DNA from: Clostridium amylolyticum
Lineage (GTDB): Bacteria > Bacillota > Clostridia > Clostridiales > Clostridiaceae
Direction of reading: 5' to 3'
DNA: 64,000 nt
Assembly (NCBI RefSeq): GCF_900142075.1
Contig: NZ_FQZO01000005.1
Span: forward strand, 186,001 to 250,000
Shown: positions 53,984-62,483 of the stretch, in pieces
Position numbering within the stretch: position 1 is the stretch's first letter
How the letters are laid out: every line of letters starts with the position of its first letter
The notes under the pieces: generated by a model
Database searches by the model: none
What the model was told of the DNA's origin: nothing
What the model saw: only the letters and a program-made list of their open reading frames with translations
Program-made: the position numbers and the translations under genes

Positions 53984-55330
53984 TTATTTATTAGCTTTAT
54001 TATATTTTTCTAAAGCGCTGTTTATAGTAGTTGCTGCCTTTTCTACAGCTTCTTCAGGAGTTATCTTGTTTTGAAGCAAACTTTCAATTTGAGTTTCCAC
54101 CACTTGTCTTGCCTCTGGGAATACTCCAAGTAATGCTCCTCTTGACTCCACTGGTGATGCATGAAGCTGATCTATAGCTGTTTGGAACTGAGGATATTTT
54201 TTCAAATGATCTTTCATTTCCTGCACATCATAGGCCTTTTGAGTAATTGGGAAGTATCCAGTACTCTTATGCCAGAAAACTTGCTGCTCTGGGCTAACCA
54301 TGAACTTTATAAACTCCCAAGCTGCTTTTCCTCTATTTTTGTCTTTCTTATCCATTATCCATAAAGAGCCTCCGCCTATAGAAACTCCGCCTTTATCTCC
54401 TTCATTAATGGTTGGAAGGAAGGCTGTACCTACTTCAAATTTTCCATCCACACCTTTAATTACTGAATTAAGCACTGCTGTGGAGTCTATCATCATGGCT
54501 GTTTTACCTGCATTAAAAGCATTTTGAGTATCTGCGGTTTTTCTTCCAAAATTTCCTGCATTACCAGTATCATAAAGTTCTTTCCACATCTTAAATATAT
54601 TTAGTCCCGCTCCATTTTTATCAAACTCTACTGTGGTAGCCTTATCTTTTCTACCATTTCCATTGTTTGCAAATTCTAAACCTTGTTTAGCCGCAAACTG
54701 CTCAAAAAACCATCCATACACCGCCATAGAATAACCGTATTGAGAAACCTTATCCCCATCTTTTTTTGTAAGCTTAGCTGCTATTTCTTTTACTTCTTTC
54801 ATAGTCTTTGGTGCTTTTTCTGGATCTAAGCCCGCTTCTTTAAATGCATTCTTATTGTAATAAAGTATTGGTGTAGATGAGTTAAACGGCATAGAATTCA
54901 ATTTATCATTCACTGTATAGTATCCTAGTATATTCTTCTCTAAAGTAGAAAGATCAAATTTATCTTCATCCACAAATTGCTGCATAGGAAGAGCATAGCC
55001 ACTGTCTATCATCCATCTTGTCCCAATGTCATATAACTGCATTACATCAGGCCCTGCATTACCCTGCTGTGAACTCTTCATTTTATTAATAGCATCATCA
55101 TAAGAGCCTTGATATTCAGCCTTAACCTTTATGTCAGTATGTGCCTTATTAAAGTCTTCCACCATCTTTGTAATGGCTTCTCCACCAGCACCTCCCATAG
55201 AATGCCAAAATACCAATTCTACTGGTTTATCAGATTTTCCACCACCCTCATCACTGCCTTTACCACATCCTGCAGCCACCGCTGTAACCATAGATGCAGC
55301 TAAAACTATTGAAAGCAACTTCTTTTTCAT
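53984..55330 (-). CDS. ABC transporter solute-binding lipoprotein, UgpB-like
   Basis: A 448-aa extracellular binding lipoprotein with lipobox AAGC (C22). The mature N-terminus, VELVFWHSMGGAGGEAITKM, and the following YQGSYDDAINKM and QLYDIGTRWMIDSG segments closely parallel UgpB, so glycerol-3-phosphate or a glycerophosphodiester is the best guess; a sugar is also possible. It lies 36 nt after the second permease gene and is the last gene of the operon. Confidence 0.85.
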   Translation of the reverse strand: MKKKLLSIVLAASMVTAVAAGCGKGSDEGGGKSDKPVELVFWHSMGGAGGEAITKMVEDFNKAHTDIKVKAEYQGSYDDAINKMKSSQQGNAGPDVMQLYDIGTRWMIDSGYALPMQQFVDEDKFDLSTLEKNILGYYTVNDKLNSMPFNSSTPILYYNKNAFKEAGLDPEKAPKTMKEVKEIAAKLTKKDGDKVSQYGYSMAVYGWFFEQFAAKQGLEFANNGNGRKDKATTVEFDKNGAGLNIFKMWKELYDTGNAGNFGRKTADTQNAFNAGKTAMMIDSTAVLNSVIKGVDGKFEVGTAFLPTINEGDKGGVSIGGGSLWIMDKKDKNRGKAAWEFIKFMVSPEQQVFWHKSTGYFPITQKAYDVQEMKDHLKKYPQFQTAIDQLHASPVESRGALLGVFPEARQVVETQIESLLQNKITPEEAVEKAATTINSALEKYNKANK

Positions 55331-55365
55331 TACAAAACCCCCTTATTTAAATTTTAAATTACTCT

Positions 55366-56187
55366 TTACCCTTTTACTGCTCCTGATGTCATTCCTTTGA
55401 TTAGCTGTTCTTGTCCTACTATGAATATTAATATGGATGGAATAAGTATCATAACTATGCCAGCCATGATTATTCCATAGGATTGTGCTTCAGCAAATTG
55501 AAGCATGCTTATTCCAATTTGCACAGTTCTTTTTTGTGGACCATTGGTTACTAAAAGCGGCCACATATACTGGTTCCAGGTCATTAAAAACACATATATG
55601 CCCAAAGCGCCTACTATAGGCCTAGATAAAGGCACAACTATTTTAGTTAAGAATTTGAAGGAACTACAGCCATCGATGATGGAAGCCTCTCTTAACTCTT
55701 TTGGTATAGTGAGATAATACTGCCTCATCATAAAAATCCCCATAGCTGAGGTTAAGTATGGTACAATAAGTGCTTGGTAGCTATCCAACCATCTCCAGGA
55801 AGCTACGCTTAAGTAGTTGGCAATTATAATAGCCTCACCTGGTATCATCATGGTAGCTAGTATAGCCATAAAAATAAACTTCTTCCCTTTAAATTCATAA
55901 AAAGCAAAGGCAAAGGCTGCACAACTTGCGGTGATTATCTGACCTATGGTTACCGCTAAGGAAACTAGAAAACTGTTTAATATAAACTTAAAAATAGGAG
56001 CTGTGGCAAGAACCTTTTTATAATTGTCTAAATTAAGTTTGCTTGGAAATATTTTTGGAGGATATTTAAATATATCTCCTTGACTCATGAAACTTATAGA
56101 TAAAGCATAGAGTATGGGAAAGATAATTATAATCCCAATAATTAAACTTAAAATAAAGAGTGCTATTTTGCTTTTTTTGTTCATCAT
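55366..56187 (-). CDS. ABC transporter permease, UgpE/MalG type
   Basis: A 273-aa membrane protein with six helices and the EAA-loop motif EASIIDGCSSFKFLTKIVVP (about residues 170-190), typical of CUT1 sugar/glycerol-phosphate importers. Its ATG overlaps the stop codon of the first permease by one base, implying translational coupling. A second ATG one codon later is also possible. Confidence 0.9.
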   Translation of the reverse strand: MMNKKSKIALFILSLIIGIIIIFPILYALSISFMSQGDIFKYPPKIFPSKLNLDNYKKVLATAPIFKFILNSFLVSLAVTIGQIITASCAAFAFAFYEFKGKKFIFMAILATMMIPGEAIIIANYLSVASWRWLDSYQALIVPYLTSAMGIFMMRQYYLTIPKELREASIIDGCSSFKFLTKIVVPLSRPIVGALGIYVFLMTWNQYMWPLLVTNGPQKRTVQIGISMLQFAEAQSYGIIMAGIVMILIPSILIFIVGQEQLIKGMTSGAVKG

Positions 56188-57113
56188 TATTTATAAAACA
56201 CTCCTTTCTTTTCAAATTTAAATTGAATTATGGTTATAAGTAACATTATTGAAAATAAGATAACGGATTGAGTACAGGCTATTTCAAAGCGATTATTAAA
56301 AAATGCTTCTCTATAAATGGAGTGAACTAATACGTTAGTAGCATCTCCAGGCCCTCCCCCTGTCATAAGTTTAACTTGTCCAAAAGCTTGGAAGGCATTT
56401 ATAATATCAATAAATATAACAAAGAATAATGTGGGAGAAACCATAGGTATTACAATCTTAAAGAGCCTTTGGAAATAGCTTGCACCATCTATTGAAGCAC
56501 TTTCTACTAATTCTTCCGGTATACCTTTAAGCCCAGACAACAAGAATATAAAGTTTACCCCTAAATTAAGCCACACCGTTACCACTGCCACAGAAATCAA
56601 AGCATATCTTTCATCTGTAAGCCATCCTATATTAGACCTTAAAACAAAATTAATAAGACCTATACTAGGATGAAATAGAAGCATCCATATAATGGCAGCT
56701 GGAGCAGAAGCCACTGCCATGGGCATAGAAAACATAAGTTGAAATCCTTTACTCCCTCTTATCTTGTTATTTGCTATGAGTGCTAGTATAAACCCTATAA
56801 CCAAGGTAGGTATAGCGAGCATAGGCACAAACTTAAGGGTAAGTCCCAGACTATTTTTAAATTCTGGTGCTTTTAACACCTCTAAATAATTTTCTATTCC
56901 TACCATTTCTACTACTTTTCCCTTAGCATTAGTGATGCTAAAACTTAAATATAAAGTTTTAAAAAAGGGAAAATATACAAAGGTAGAAAATAAAATCATG
57001 GAAGGAAGCAGATATAAATAAGGTGCAACTTTTTCCTTAAACTTTTTATGCCTAGGTTTAACCTTAACATTAGAAACGTTTTCATTTAATTCCAAGTTAA
57101 CTGAAGTCTGCAT
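56187..57113 (-). CDS. ABC transporter permease, UgpA/MalF type
   Basis: A 308-aa membrane protein with six helices and the EAA-loop motif ESASIDGASYFQRLFKIVIP. It is the first gene of a three-gene importer operon (two permeases, then the binding protein). The ATG follows AAGGAGG. No ATPase gene is present in the cluster, so a shared MsmX/UgpC-type ATPase from elsewhere must energise it. Confidence 0.9.
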   Translation of the reverse strand: MQTSVNLELNENVSNVKVKPRHKKFKEKVAPYLYLLPSMILFSTFVYFPFFKTLYLSFSITNAKGKVVEMVGIENYLEVLKAPEFKNSLGLTLKFVPMLAIPTLVIGFILALIANNKIRGSKGFQLMFSMPMAVASAPAAIIWMLLFHPSIGLINFVLRSNIGWLTDERYALISVAVVTVWLNLGVNFIFLLSGLKGIPEELVESASIDGASYFQRLFKIVIPMVSPTLFFVIFIDIINAFQAFGQVKLMTGGGPGDATNVLVHSIYREAFFNNRFEIACTQSVILFSIMLLITIIQFKFEKKGVFYK

Positions 57114-57640
57114 AAATTTCCTCCTTGTTATGAATCTTGTTATAAATATAGACTAATAATTATTTATATACCTACATTAATGAGATAAATCAAAATAATA
57201 TCAGCCTTTAAAGTCAATAGTATTATGCTTTTGTAATTATGCCTTTAATTCCATGATACCTTAAATTAATATGCATGTAAATATTTGTTATTTTTTCTAC
57301 TAATTTGCCATGAAGGTAATGATTATCTATAAAAACTCATTAGTTTTTTTTATAATTTTAGTATCTTTTATGGAGTAAATTATATATTTACTCAGAATAT
57401 TTGATATATTTTAAAAATATATCAATATTACTTATAACTAAGTCTTTTTATCAGTATTTTTGTAATATCTAGTTTATTAAATTATCAGATTTTATGTTAT
57501 TTATTTAACATTCTATATTTAACAAAAAGTTTATTTACAATAAAATAAGTTTTATTAACTAATACGAATACTTATCCACAACTTAGTAACAGTTGTGCAT
57601 AAATTGAAAGTAAAGCATCAAATAATTTCATAAATAATAA
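57114..57640. other. Long AT-rich intergenic region with two DnaA-box-like sites
   Basis: No gene is visible. The region contains TTATCCACA (57572-57580) and, inverted, TTATGCACA (minus strand, 57594-57602), both fitting the DnaA box TTWTNCACA. There are also two palindromes, GAGTAAAT/ATTTACTC (57374-57394) and GATATATT/AATATATC (near 57400-57421). The promoter for the ABC importer operon should lie here, but no single site stands out. Confidence 0.35.
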
Positions 57641-57687
57641 AATATGCTTCATAGCAAACTAAAGTTAAGCTTGTTATGAAGCATATT
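57641..57687 (-). terminator. Terminator after ptsI
   Basis: A 13-bp perfect stem AATATGCTTCATA (57641-57653) with TATGAAGCATATT (57675-57687) directly after the ptsI stop; the minus-strand U-tract is broken (TTTATTATT). Confidence 0.65.
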
Positions 57688-57688
57688 A

Positions 57689-59305
57689 TTAGCAGTTTAT
57701 TATTATTTTCTTAGCTGATAAAATGGAAGTTGCACTCATAGAAAATTCATCCAACCCATATTCCACCAAAGTAGGAATAGCACTTTCATCTCCAGCCATC
57801 TCTCCACACATACCACACCATTTTCCTTGGCTATGTGCGCCTTCAATGGTCATTTTAATAAGTCTTAATACCGCTGGGTGCATTGGATCATATAGATATG
57901 AGACCTTTTCGCTCATCCTATCCGCAGCCAATGTATATTGAATAAGATCATTAGTTCCAATGGAGAAGAAATCCACATGTTTTGCAAGTTCATCTGCATT
58001 TACTGCAGCTGCAGGGATTTCTACCATTATTCCCCACTCAATTTCTTCATTATATCTATATCCTTCTGATTTTAACTCTTTTTTACATTCCTCAACTATT
58101 TCCATAGCTTGTTGATATTCCTTTAAGGAAGATATCATAGGGAACATAACCTTTAGATTTCCATATATAGACGCCCTTAGCAAGGCTCTTAACTGTATTT
58201 TAAATATATCCGGTCTATCTAAACATAATCTTATAGCTCTATAGCCTAAAAACGGATTCATTTCCTCTGGCATTTCTAGATATGAAAGTTTTTTATCTCC
58301 TCCAATATCCAAAGTCCTTATAACTACTGGCTTACTTTCCATTTTTTCAAGTACATACTTGTATGCTTCATATTGTTCTTCTTCAGAAGGCATATCTTCT
58401 CTATCCATGTATAAAAATTCAGTTCTAAATAGTCCAATACCATCTCCACCGTTTGCAATAACTTGATGCACGTCTTGTGGTTTACCTATATTCCCTGAAA
58501 CTTCTATCCTTTTTCCTTGTAAGGTTTTAGTCTTAACATCAATAAGTTTCTTTAACTCTTCTTTTTCATTTTCAAAGCTTTGTTTTTTATTTTTATACTC
58601 TTCAATGGTTTTTTCATCGGGGTTTACTATAATAGTTCCTTCAATACCATCTACAATTAACATATCTCCATTTTTAACCTGGCAGGTTATGTCCTTTAGT
58701 CCAACTATTGCTGGTATTTCTAATGTCCTTGCCATAATAGCACTGTGAGAAGTCCTACCACCTATGTTAGTTAAAAAAGCTATAACTTTACTTCTATCTA
58801 ATTGTGCAGTATCAGAAGGAGTTAAATCATGTGCTACTACAATAGTATTTTCTTCTTCAATGGAAAATGATGACATAGACTTTCCTGCGATATTTGCAAT
58901 AATCCTTTTAGAAACATCTTTAATATCTGCAGCTCTTTCCCTCATATACTCATCTTCCATACCCTCAAAAATCATAACAAAGGTATTCATTACGTCATCT
59001 ACTGCCTTCATAGCGTTGCTATGATTGTTTTCTATTTCCATTTCCATTGCCCCAGTAAATTCTGGATCACCTAAAAGAACCAAATGAGCTTCAAAAACTT
59101 CTGCTTTTTCATGGCCCATAGTTTTCATAGTCTTTTCTTTTATTTTTTCAATTTGTTCTTTAGATTTTATTATGGCAGATTGTAGAGCTTTTTTTTCTTT
59201 CTCTACATTGTCTACGGTTTCACTGCTTATAACTATTTTAACTTCTTCATGTAAAAAAACCTTTCCTATAGCATATCCTTTAGATGCAGCAATTCCTTTA
59301 ATCAT
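57689..59305 (-). CDS. ptsI: PTS Enzyme I (phosphoenolpyruvate-protein phosphotransferase)
   Basis: Takes phosphate from PEP and passes it to HPr, the first step of PTS sugar uptake. The phospho-His lies in GGRTSHSAIMA (near residue 187). The C-terminal PEP-binding TIM barrel has GIMVEIPAAA and the active-site Cys in CGMCGEMAGD near residue 500. The 538-aa length is slightly short of 570 but complete in motifs. The ATG has GAGGAGG. No ptsH is adjacent. It is preceded by a sigma-54 promoter and faces a divergent HPr-domain activator. Confidence 0.95.
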   Translation of the reverse strand: MIKGIAASKGYAIGKVFLHEEVKIVISSETVDNVEKEKKALQSAIIKSKEQIEKIKEKTMKTMGHEKAEVFEAHLVLLGDPEFTGAMEMEIENNHSNAMKAVDDVMNTFVMIFEGMEDEYMRERAADIKDVSKRIIANIAGKSMSSFSIEEENTIVVAHDLTPSDTAQLDRSKVIAFLTNIGGRTSHSAIMARTLEIPAIVGLKDITCQVKNGDMLIVDGIEGTIIVNPDEKTIEEYKNKKQSFENEKEELKKLIDVKTKTLQGKRIEVSGNIGKPQDVHQVIANGGDGIGLFRTEFLYMDREDMPSEEEQYEAYKYVLEKMESKPVVIRTLDIGGDKKLSYLEMPEEMNPFLGYRAIRLCLDRPDIFKIQLRALLRASIYGNLKVMFPMISSLKEYQQAMEIVEECKKELKSEGYRYNEEIEWGIMVEIPAAAVNADELAKHVDFFSIGTNDLIQYTLAADRMSEKVSYLYDPMHPAVLRLIKMTIEGAHSQGKWCGMCGEMAGDESAIPTLVEYGLDEFSMSATSILSAKKIIINC

Positions 59306-59394
59306 TATATAATTCCTCCTCGTACTATATTGCTGGGTGGTAGTGCAAAACTAGTATTATATATATTATATTATTATCATTAATAATTATAAAT

Positions 59395-59410
59395 AGCAAT
59401 TAATGTGCCA
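59395..59410 (-). promoter_or_regulatory. Sigma-54 (-24/-12) promoter of ptsI
   Basis: On the minus strand, TGGCAC (59405-59410), then 5 nt, then TTGCT (59395-59399). This matches the TGGCAC-N5-TTGCW consensus exactly, including the invariant GG and GC. The predicted start is near 59385, about 80 nt before the ptsI ATG. No other gene lies between. Confidence 0.85.
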
Positions 59411-59558
59411 ACTTCATTATTAATTTAAAGTTTACAAAAGTTTTCATAAAAAACAGCTTAAAACGTGATAAATACCTATAAGTTTACAGAATAAAGCTTC
59501 TATATATTAAATTATTTTACATAATGATACAATCTTAGATTCTATTAAAAATAAAACC

Positions 59559-59573
59559 TGATAATTTTTATCA
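59559..59573. promoter_or_regulatory. Palindromic site 1 (candidate activator site)
   Basis: TGATAATTTTTATCA, perfect 6-bp inverted arms, about 150 nt upstream of the sigma-54 promoter of ptsI, a typical distance for an upstream activator site. Confidence 0.55.
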
Positions 59574-59614
59574 TAGTAAAACTTCTATAATGTACGAAGA
59601 AGTTGAATAATCCT

Positions 59615-59643
59615 TTGTAACTGTGTTAAAATGTCCCTATGAT
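59615..59643 (+). promoter_or_regulatory. Putative sigma-A promoter of the HPr-domain regulator
   Basis: TTGTAA (59615-59620), 17 nt, TATGAT (59638-59643). Palindromic site 2 overlaps its -10 and start region. An alternative pair beginning at TTGAAT (59603) cannot be excluded. Confidence 0.45.
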
Positions 59644-59654
59644 AAAATTTATCA
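59640..59654. promoter_or_regulatory. Palindromic site 2
   Basis: TGATAAAATTTATCA, the same consensus TGATAAWWWTTATCA as sites 1 and 3; overlaps the putative promoter of the regulator gene. Confidence 0.55.
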
Positions 59655-59669
59655 TAGATTTTTAAAAAT

Positions 59670-59684
59670 TGATAATTTTTATCA
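59670..59684. promoter_or_regulatory. Palindromic site 3
   Basis: TGATAATTTTTATCA, identical to site 1, exactly 30 nt from site 2 (about three helical turns) and in the untranslated leader of the regulator gene. Confidence 0.55.
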
Positions 59685-59707
59685 AATATTATTCTGGTGG
59701 TGTATTA

Positions 59708-61711
59708 ATGTTTTCTAAAGAAATTATTATTAAAGATCCTCATGGTCTCCACACAAGAATAGCTGCAATGATGGTAAATAAAGCTTCTGAATTAATGAAT
59801 AAGTACAAAGTGAACTTATATGTACAAAAGCCCCCCTATAAAGATCCCTTAGGTATAAGTATGCTGGCTCTTATATCCCTTAAGGTAAGACAAAATGAAA
59901 GTATCATAATATCTTGTAAAAACTATGAAACTGGAAAAAAAGCAGTAATAGAACTTTGTAGCTACATAGAAAATGCAATAAATATAAATACTTTATCTAT
60001 GAACCAAATCGATGCCTTTATAGAAGAAACAAAAATTGCCAATGAGCAGATTTTAGAAAATCTCCCCATAGGAATTTTAGTCATAGATGCAGATTGTAAT
60101 ATTACCTCCATTAATAAGTACGCCCTAAGTTTTCTAGAAGGTAGTTATGAAGATGTTATAGGTAAGCCAATAACAGAATTCATATCCTCTTCAGAGCTTC
60201 CAAAAATATTGAGAACTGGTGAAAAGCAGTATGGTTTAATGCACTATATAAATAATAAAATTGCTATGGTTAATAGAAGCCCTATTTATTCTGGAGACAA
60301 AATAATTGCAGCAGTAGCAGTTTATCAAGATGTTTCTGATTTAATCGGCATGAAGGAACTTAATGAGAAGTTTAAAAAAATCCTAGAAACTTCCCATGAT
60401 CTTATTTGCTTTGTTGATGAGTTTGGGAAAATAAGCTATGTAAATCCAGCCTACAAAAATTACTTTGCCTTAGAATCTGAAAATATCATAGGCAAAGAGT
60501 TAAAAGAACTATCCCCAAAAGGGTATAGGATGAAGGTGCTAAAAAGTAGAAATAAGGTAGAAAATGTGCTTCATACTAAGTATGGTGTGGATATAGTTAC
60601 TAGCATAGAGCCAATTTTTATAGATGGTAACTTTAAAGGTGTAATTTCCACCTCTAAGCCTATAAATGAAATTAAAGAATTATTACATAAACTAGAAAAA
60701 TCTGAAGAGGAACTAGAATATTATAAAGATGAATTTATGAGACAAAACCAGCTTAACTCCTCTTTTAAGGATATAATAGGCTCTAGCAGTTCCTTAAAGG
60801 ATGTACTTCAAATATGTTCAAAAGCATCACTCAGCACTTCCACTGTGCTAATAAGAGGAGAAAGCGGAACTGGCAAGGAGCTTATTGCCAAAGCTATCCA
60901 CTATAATTCTGATAGAAAGAGTAAGCCTTTTATAAGAGTTAATTGTGCAGCTATACCTGAAACTCTACTAGAAAGTGAGCTTTTTGGTTATGAAAAGGGT
61001 GCATTTACAGGTGCTAATAAAAGCAAACCAGGTAAATTTGCCCTTGCAGATGGAGGCACCTTATTTCTAGATGAAATAGGAGATATGCCTACTTCCATGC
61101 AGGTAAAGCTTTTAAGAGCTCTACAAGAGAGAGAAATAGAAGCCCTAGGAGGATTGGCACCACAAAAAATAGATGTAAGGGTTATAGCAGCTACCAATAA
61201 AGATTTAGAAACCATGTTAAAGGAAGAAACCTTTAGAGAAGACTTATATTATAGGCTTAATGTGCTTACCATAACCCTTCCCCCTCTTAGGCATAGACAA
61301 GAAGATATCAGTGCACTTACTGAACATTTTATTAGTAAATTTAATGTCAAACTAGGTAAGAATATTAAAGGAATAGATAGAAAAAGTCTTAAATTACTTC
61401 AAGAATACAATTGGCCTGGCAATGTTAGGGAATTGGAAAATATCATTGAAAGAGCCCTTAATTTATGTGATGGAACTATTATAATAGAAAAAGATCTTCC
61501 TTCCTACATAAATTCTATACAAGAGCCTAGTCATGAACTAATTAGAACTGTAGAAGGTGACCTTCTGCCTTTTGAAGAATATGAAAAAGCTCTTATAAAA
61601 ATAGCCATGGAAAAATATAAAAGTTATAATAAAGCTGGAAAGATGCTTGGTTTAACCCATAGAACAATATCCTTGAAATGTAAAAAATATGATATAAATA
61701 TAAAAAATTAA
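59708..61711 (+). CDS. HPr-PAS-PAS sigma-54-dependent transcriptional activator
   Basis: A 667-aa enhancer-binding protein. Residues 1-88 form an HPr-like domain: DPHGLHTRIAA places the phospho-acceptor at H15 with R17, as in true HPr, and S51 aligns with the regulatory Ser46. Two PAS domains follow (from about 112 and 221), a coiled coil (321-348), and the AAA+ domain with Walker A GESGTGKE (about 386) and GAFTGA (about 430), which contacts sigma-54. A Fis-like helix-turn-helix ends the protein (about 631-667). The ATG is used with GGTGG seven bases upstream; a longer frame lacks a site. It is divergent from ptsI and probably controls it. The PAS ligands are unknown. Confidence 0.93.
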   Translation: MFSKEIIIKDPHGLHTRIAAMMVNKASELMNKYKVNLYVQKPPYKDPLGISMLALISLKVRQNESIIISCKNYETGKKAVIELCSYIENAININTLSMNQIDAFIEETKIANEQILENLPIGILVIDADCNITSINKYALSFLEGSYEDVIGKPITEFISSSELPKILRTGEKQYGLMHYINNKIAMVNRSPIYSGDKIIAAVAVYQDVSDLIGMKELNEKFKKILETSHDLICFVDEFGKISYVNPAYKNYFALESENIIGKELKELSPKGYRMKVLKSRNKVENVLHTKYGVDIVTSIEPIFIDGNFKGVISTSKPINEIKELLHKLEKSEEELEYYKDEFMRQNQLNSSFKDIIGSSSSLKDVLQICSKASLSTSTVLIRGESGTGKELIAKAIHYNSDRKSKPFIRVNCAAIPETLLESELFGYEKGAFTGANKSKPGKFALADGGTLFLDEIGDMPTSMQVKLLRALQEREIEALGGLAPQKIDVRVIAATNKDLETMLKEETFREDLYYRLNVLTITLPPLRHRQEDISALTEHFISKFNVKLGKNIKGIDRKSLKLLQEYNWPGNVRELENIIERALNLCDGTIIIEKDLPSYINSIQEPSHELIRTVEGDLLPFEEYEKALIKIAMEKYKSYNKAGKMLGLTHRTISLKCKKYDINIKN

Positions 61712-61785
61712 ATTAATATTAAAGGAATTTATTTTAAGCTATAGAATATGTACTATGGCTTATTTTATTTAAGGAGGACAAAGAA

Positions 61786-62481
61786 TTGCTAAAAGTTGAG
61801 AATTTAACTAAAAAATATAACAAGGTGGATGCTGTGAAAAATGTCAATTTTACAGTAGAGCCTGGAAACATAGCAGTGCTGGCTGGACCTAATGGTGCAG
61901 GAAAATCTACTACCATAAAGTGCATTACAGGTTTACTGCGCTATGAAGGAAAAATAGAGGTTTGTAACAAGGAAAATAAGACTCCTGATGGTAAAAGATG
62001 TTTAGGTTATGTTCCAGAAGTACCTGCTCTTTATGACTATTTAACGGTTTACGAACATATTCAATTTATAGCAAAAGCTTATGGTGTAACTGAATATGAA
62101 GAAAAGGCTGAAGAGTTACTTAAAAGGTTCGAGCTTTATGATAAAAAAGATAAATTAGGCAGGGAACTTTCTAAAGGTATGCAGCAAAAAATAAGTATAT
62201 GCTGTGCTGCCATTATAAATCCCAAGGTTATTTTATTTGATGAACCTATGGTGGGTTTAGATCCTAAAGCCATAAAAGAACTAAAATTATTAATAACAGA
62301 ATTAAAAATGCAAAATACTGCCATAGTAATAAGCACTCATCTTTTGGATAGTGTGGAAGATATATGGGATAAGATACTAATTATGAAAAATGGAGAGATA
62401 ATTCTATCTCGCACCAGAGAAGAACTTCACCTAACCGGGGAATCTTTAGAAGAATTATTCTTTGAAGTAACGGAGGGTTAA
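61786..62481 (+). CDS. ABC transporter ATP-binding protein
   Basis: A 231-aa single ABC ATPase with Walker A GPNGAGKST (about residue 36), signature LSKGMQQ (about 133) and Walker B VILFDEPMVGLD. It has the look of an exporter ATPase (EcsA/CcmA-like group). The start is TTG, eight bases after AAGGAGG. It is 2 nt upstream of a membrane protein gene, with which it forms an operon. The start lies 74 nt after the HPr-domain regulator gene. Confidence 0.9.
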   Translation: MLKVENLTKKYNKVDAVKNVNFTVEPGNIAVLAGPNGAGKSTTIKCITGLLRYEGKIEVCNKENKTPDGKRCLGYVPEVPALYDYLTVYEHIQFIAKAYGVTEYEEKAEELLKRFELYDKKDKLGRELSKGMQQKISICCAAIINPKVILFDEPMVGLDPKAIKELKLLITELKMQNTAIVISTHLLDSVEDIWDKILIMKNGEIILSRTREELHLTGESLEELFFEVTEG

Positions 62482-62483
62482 AT

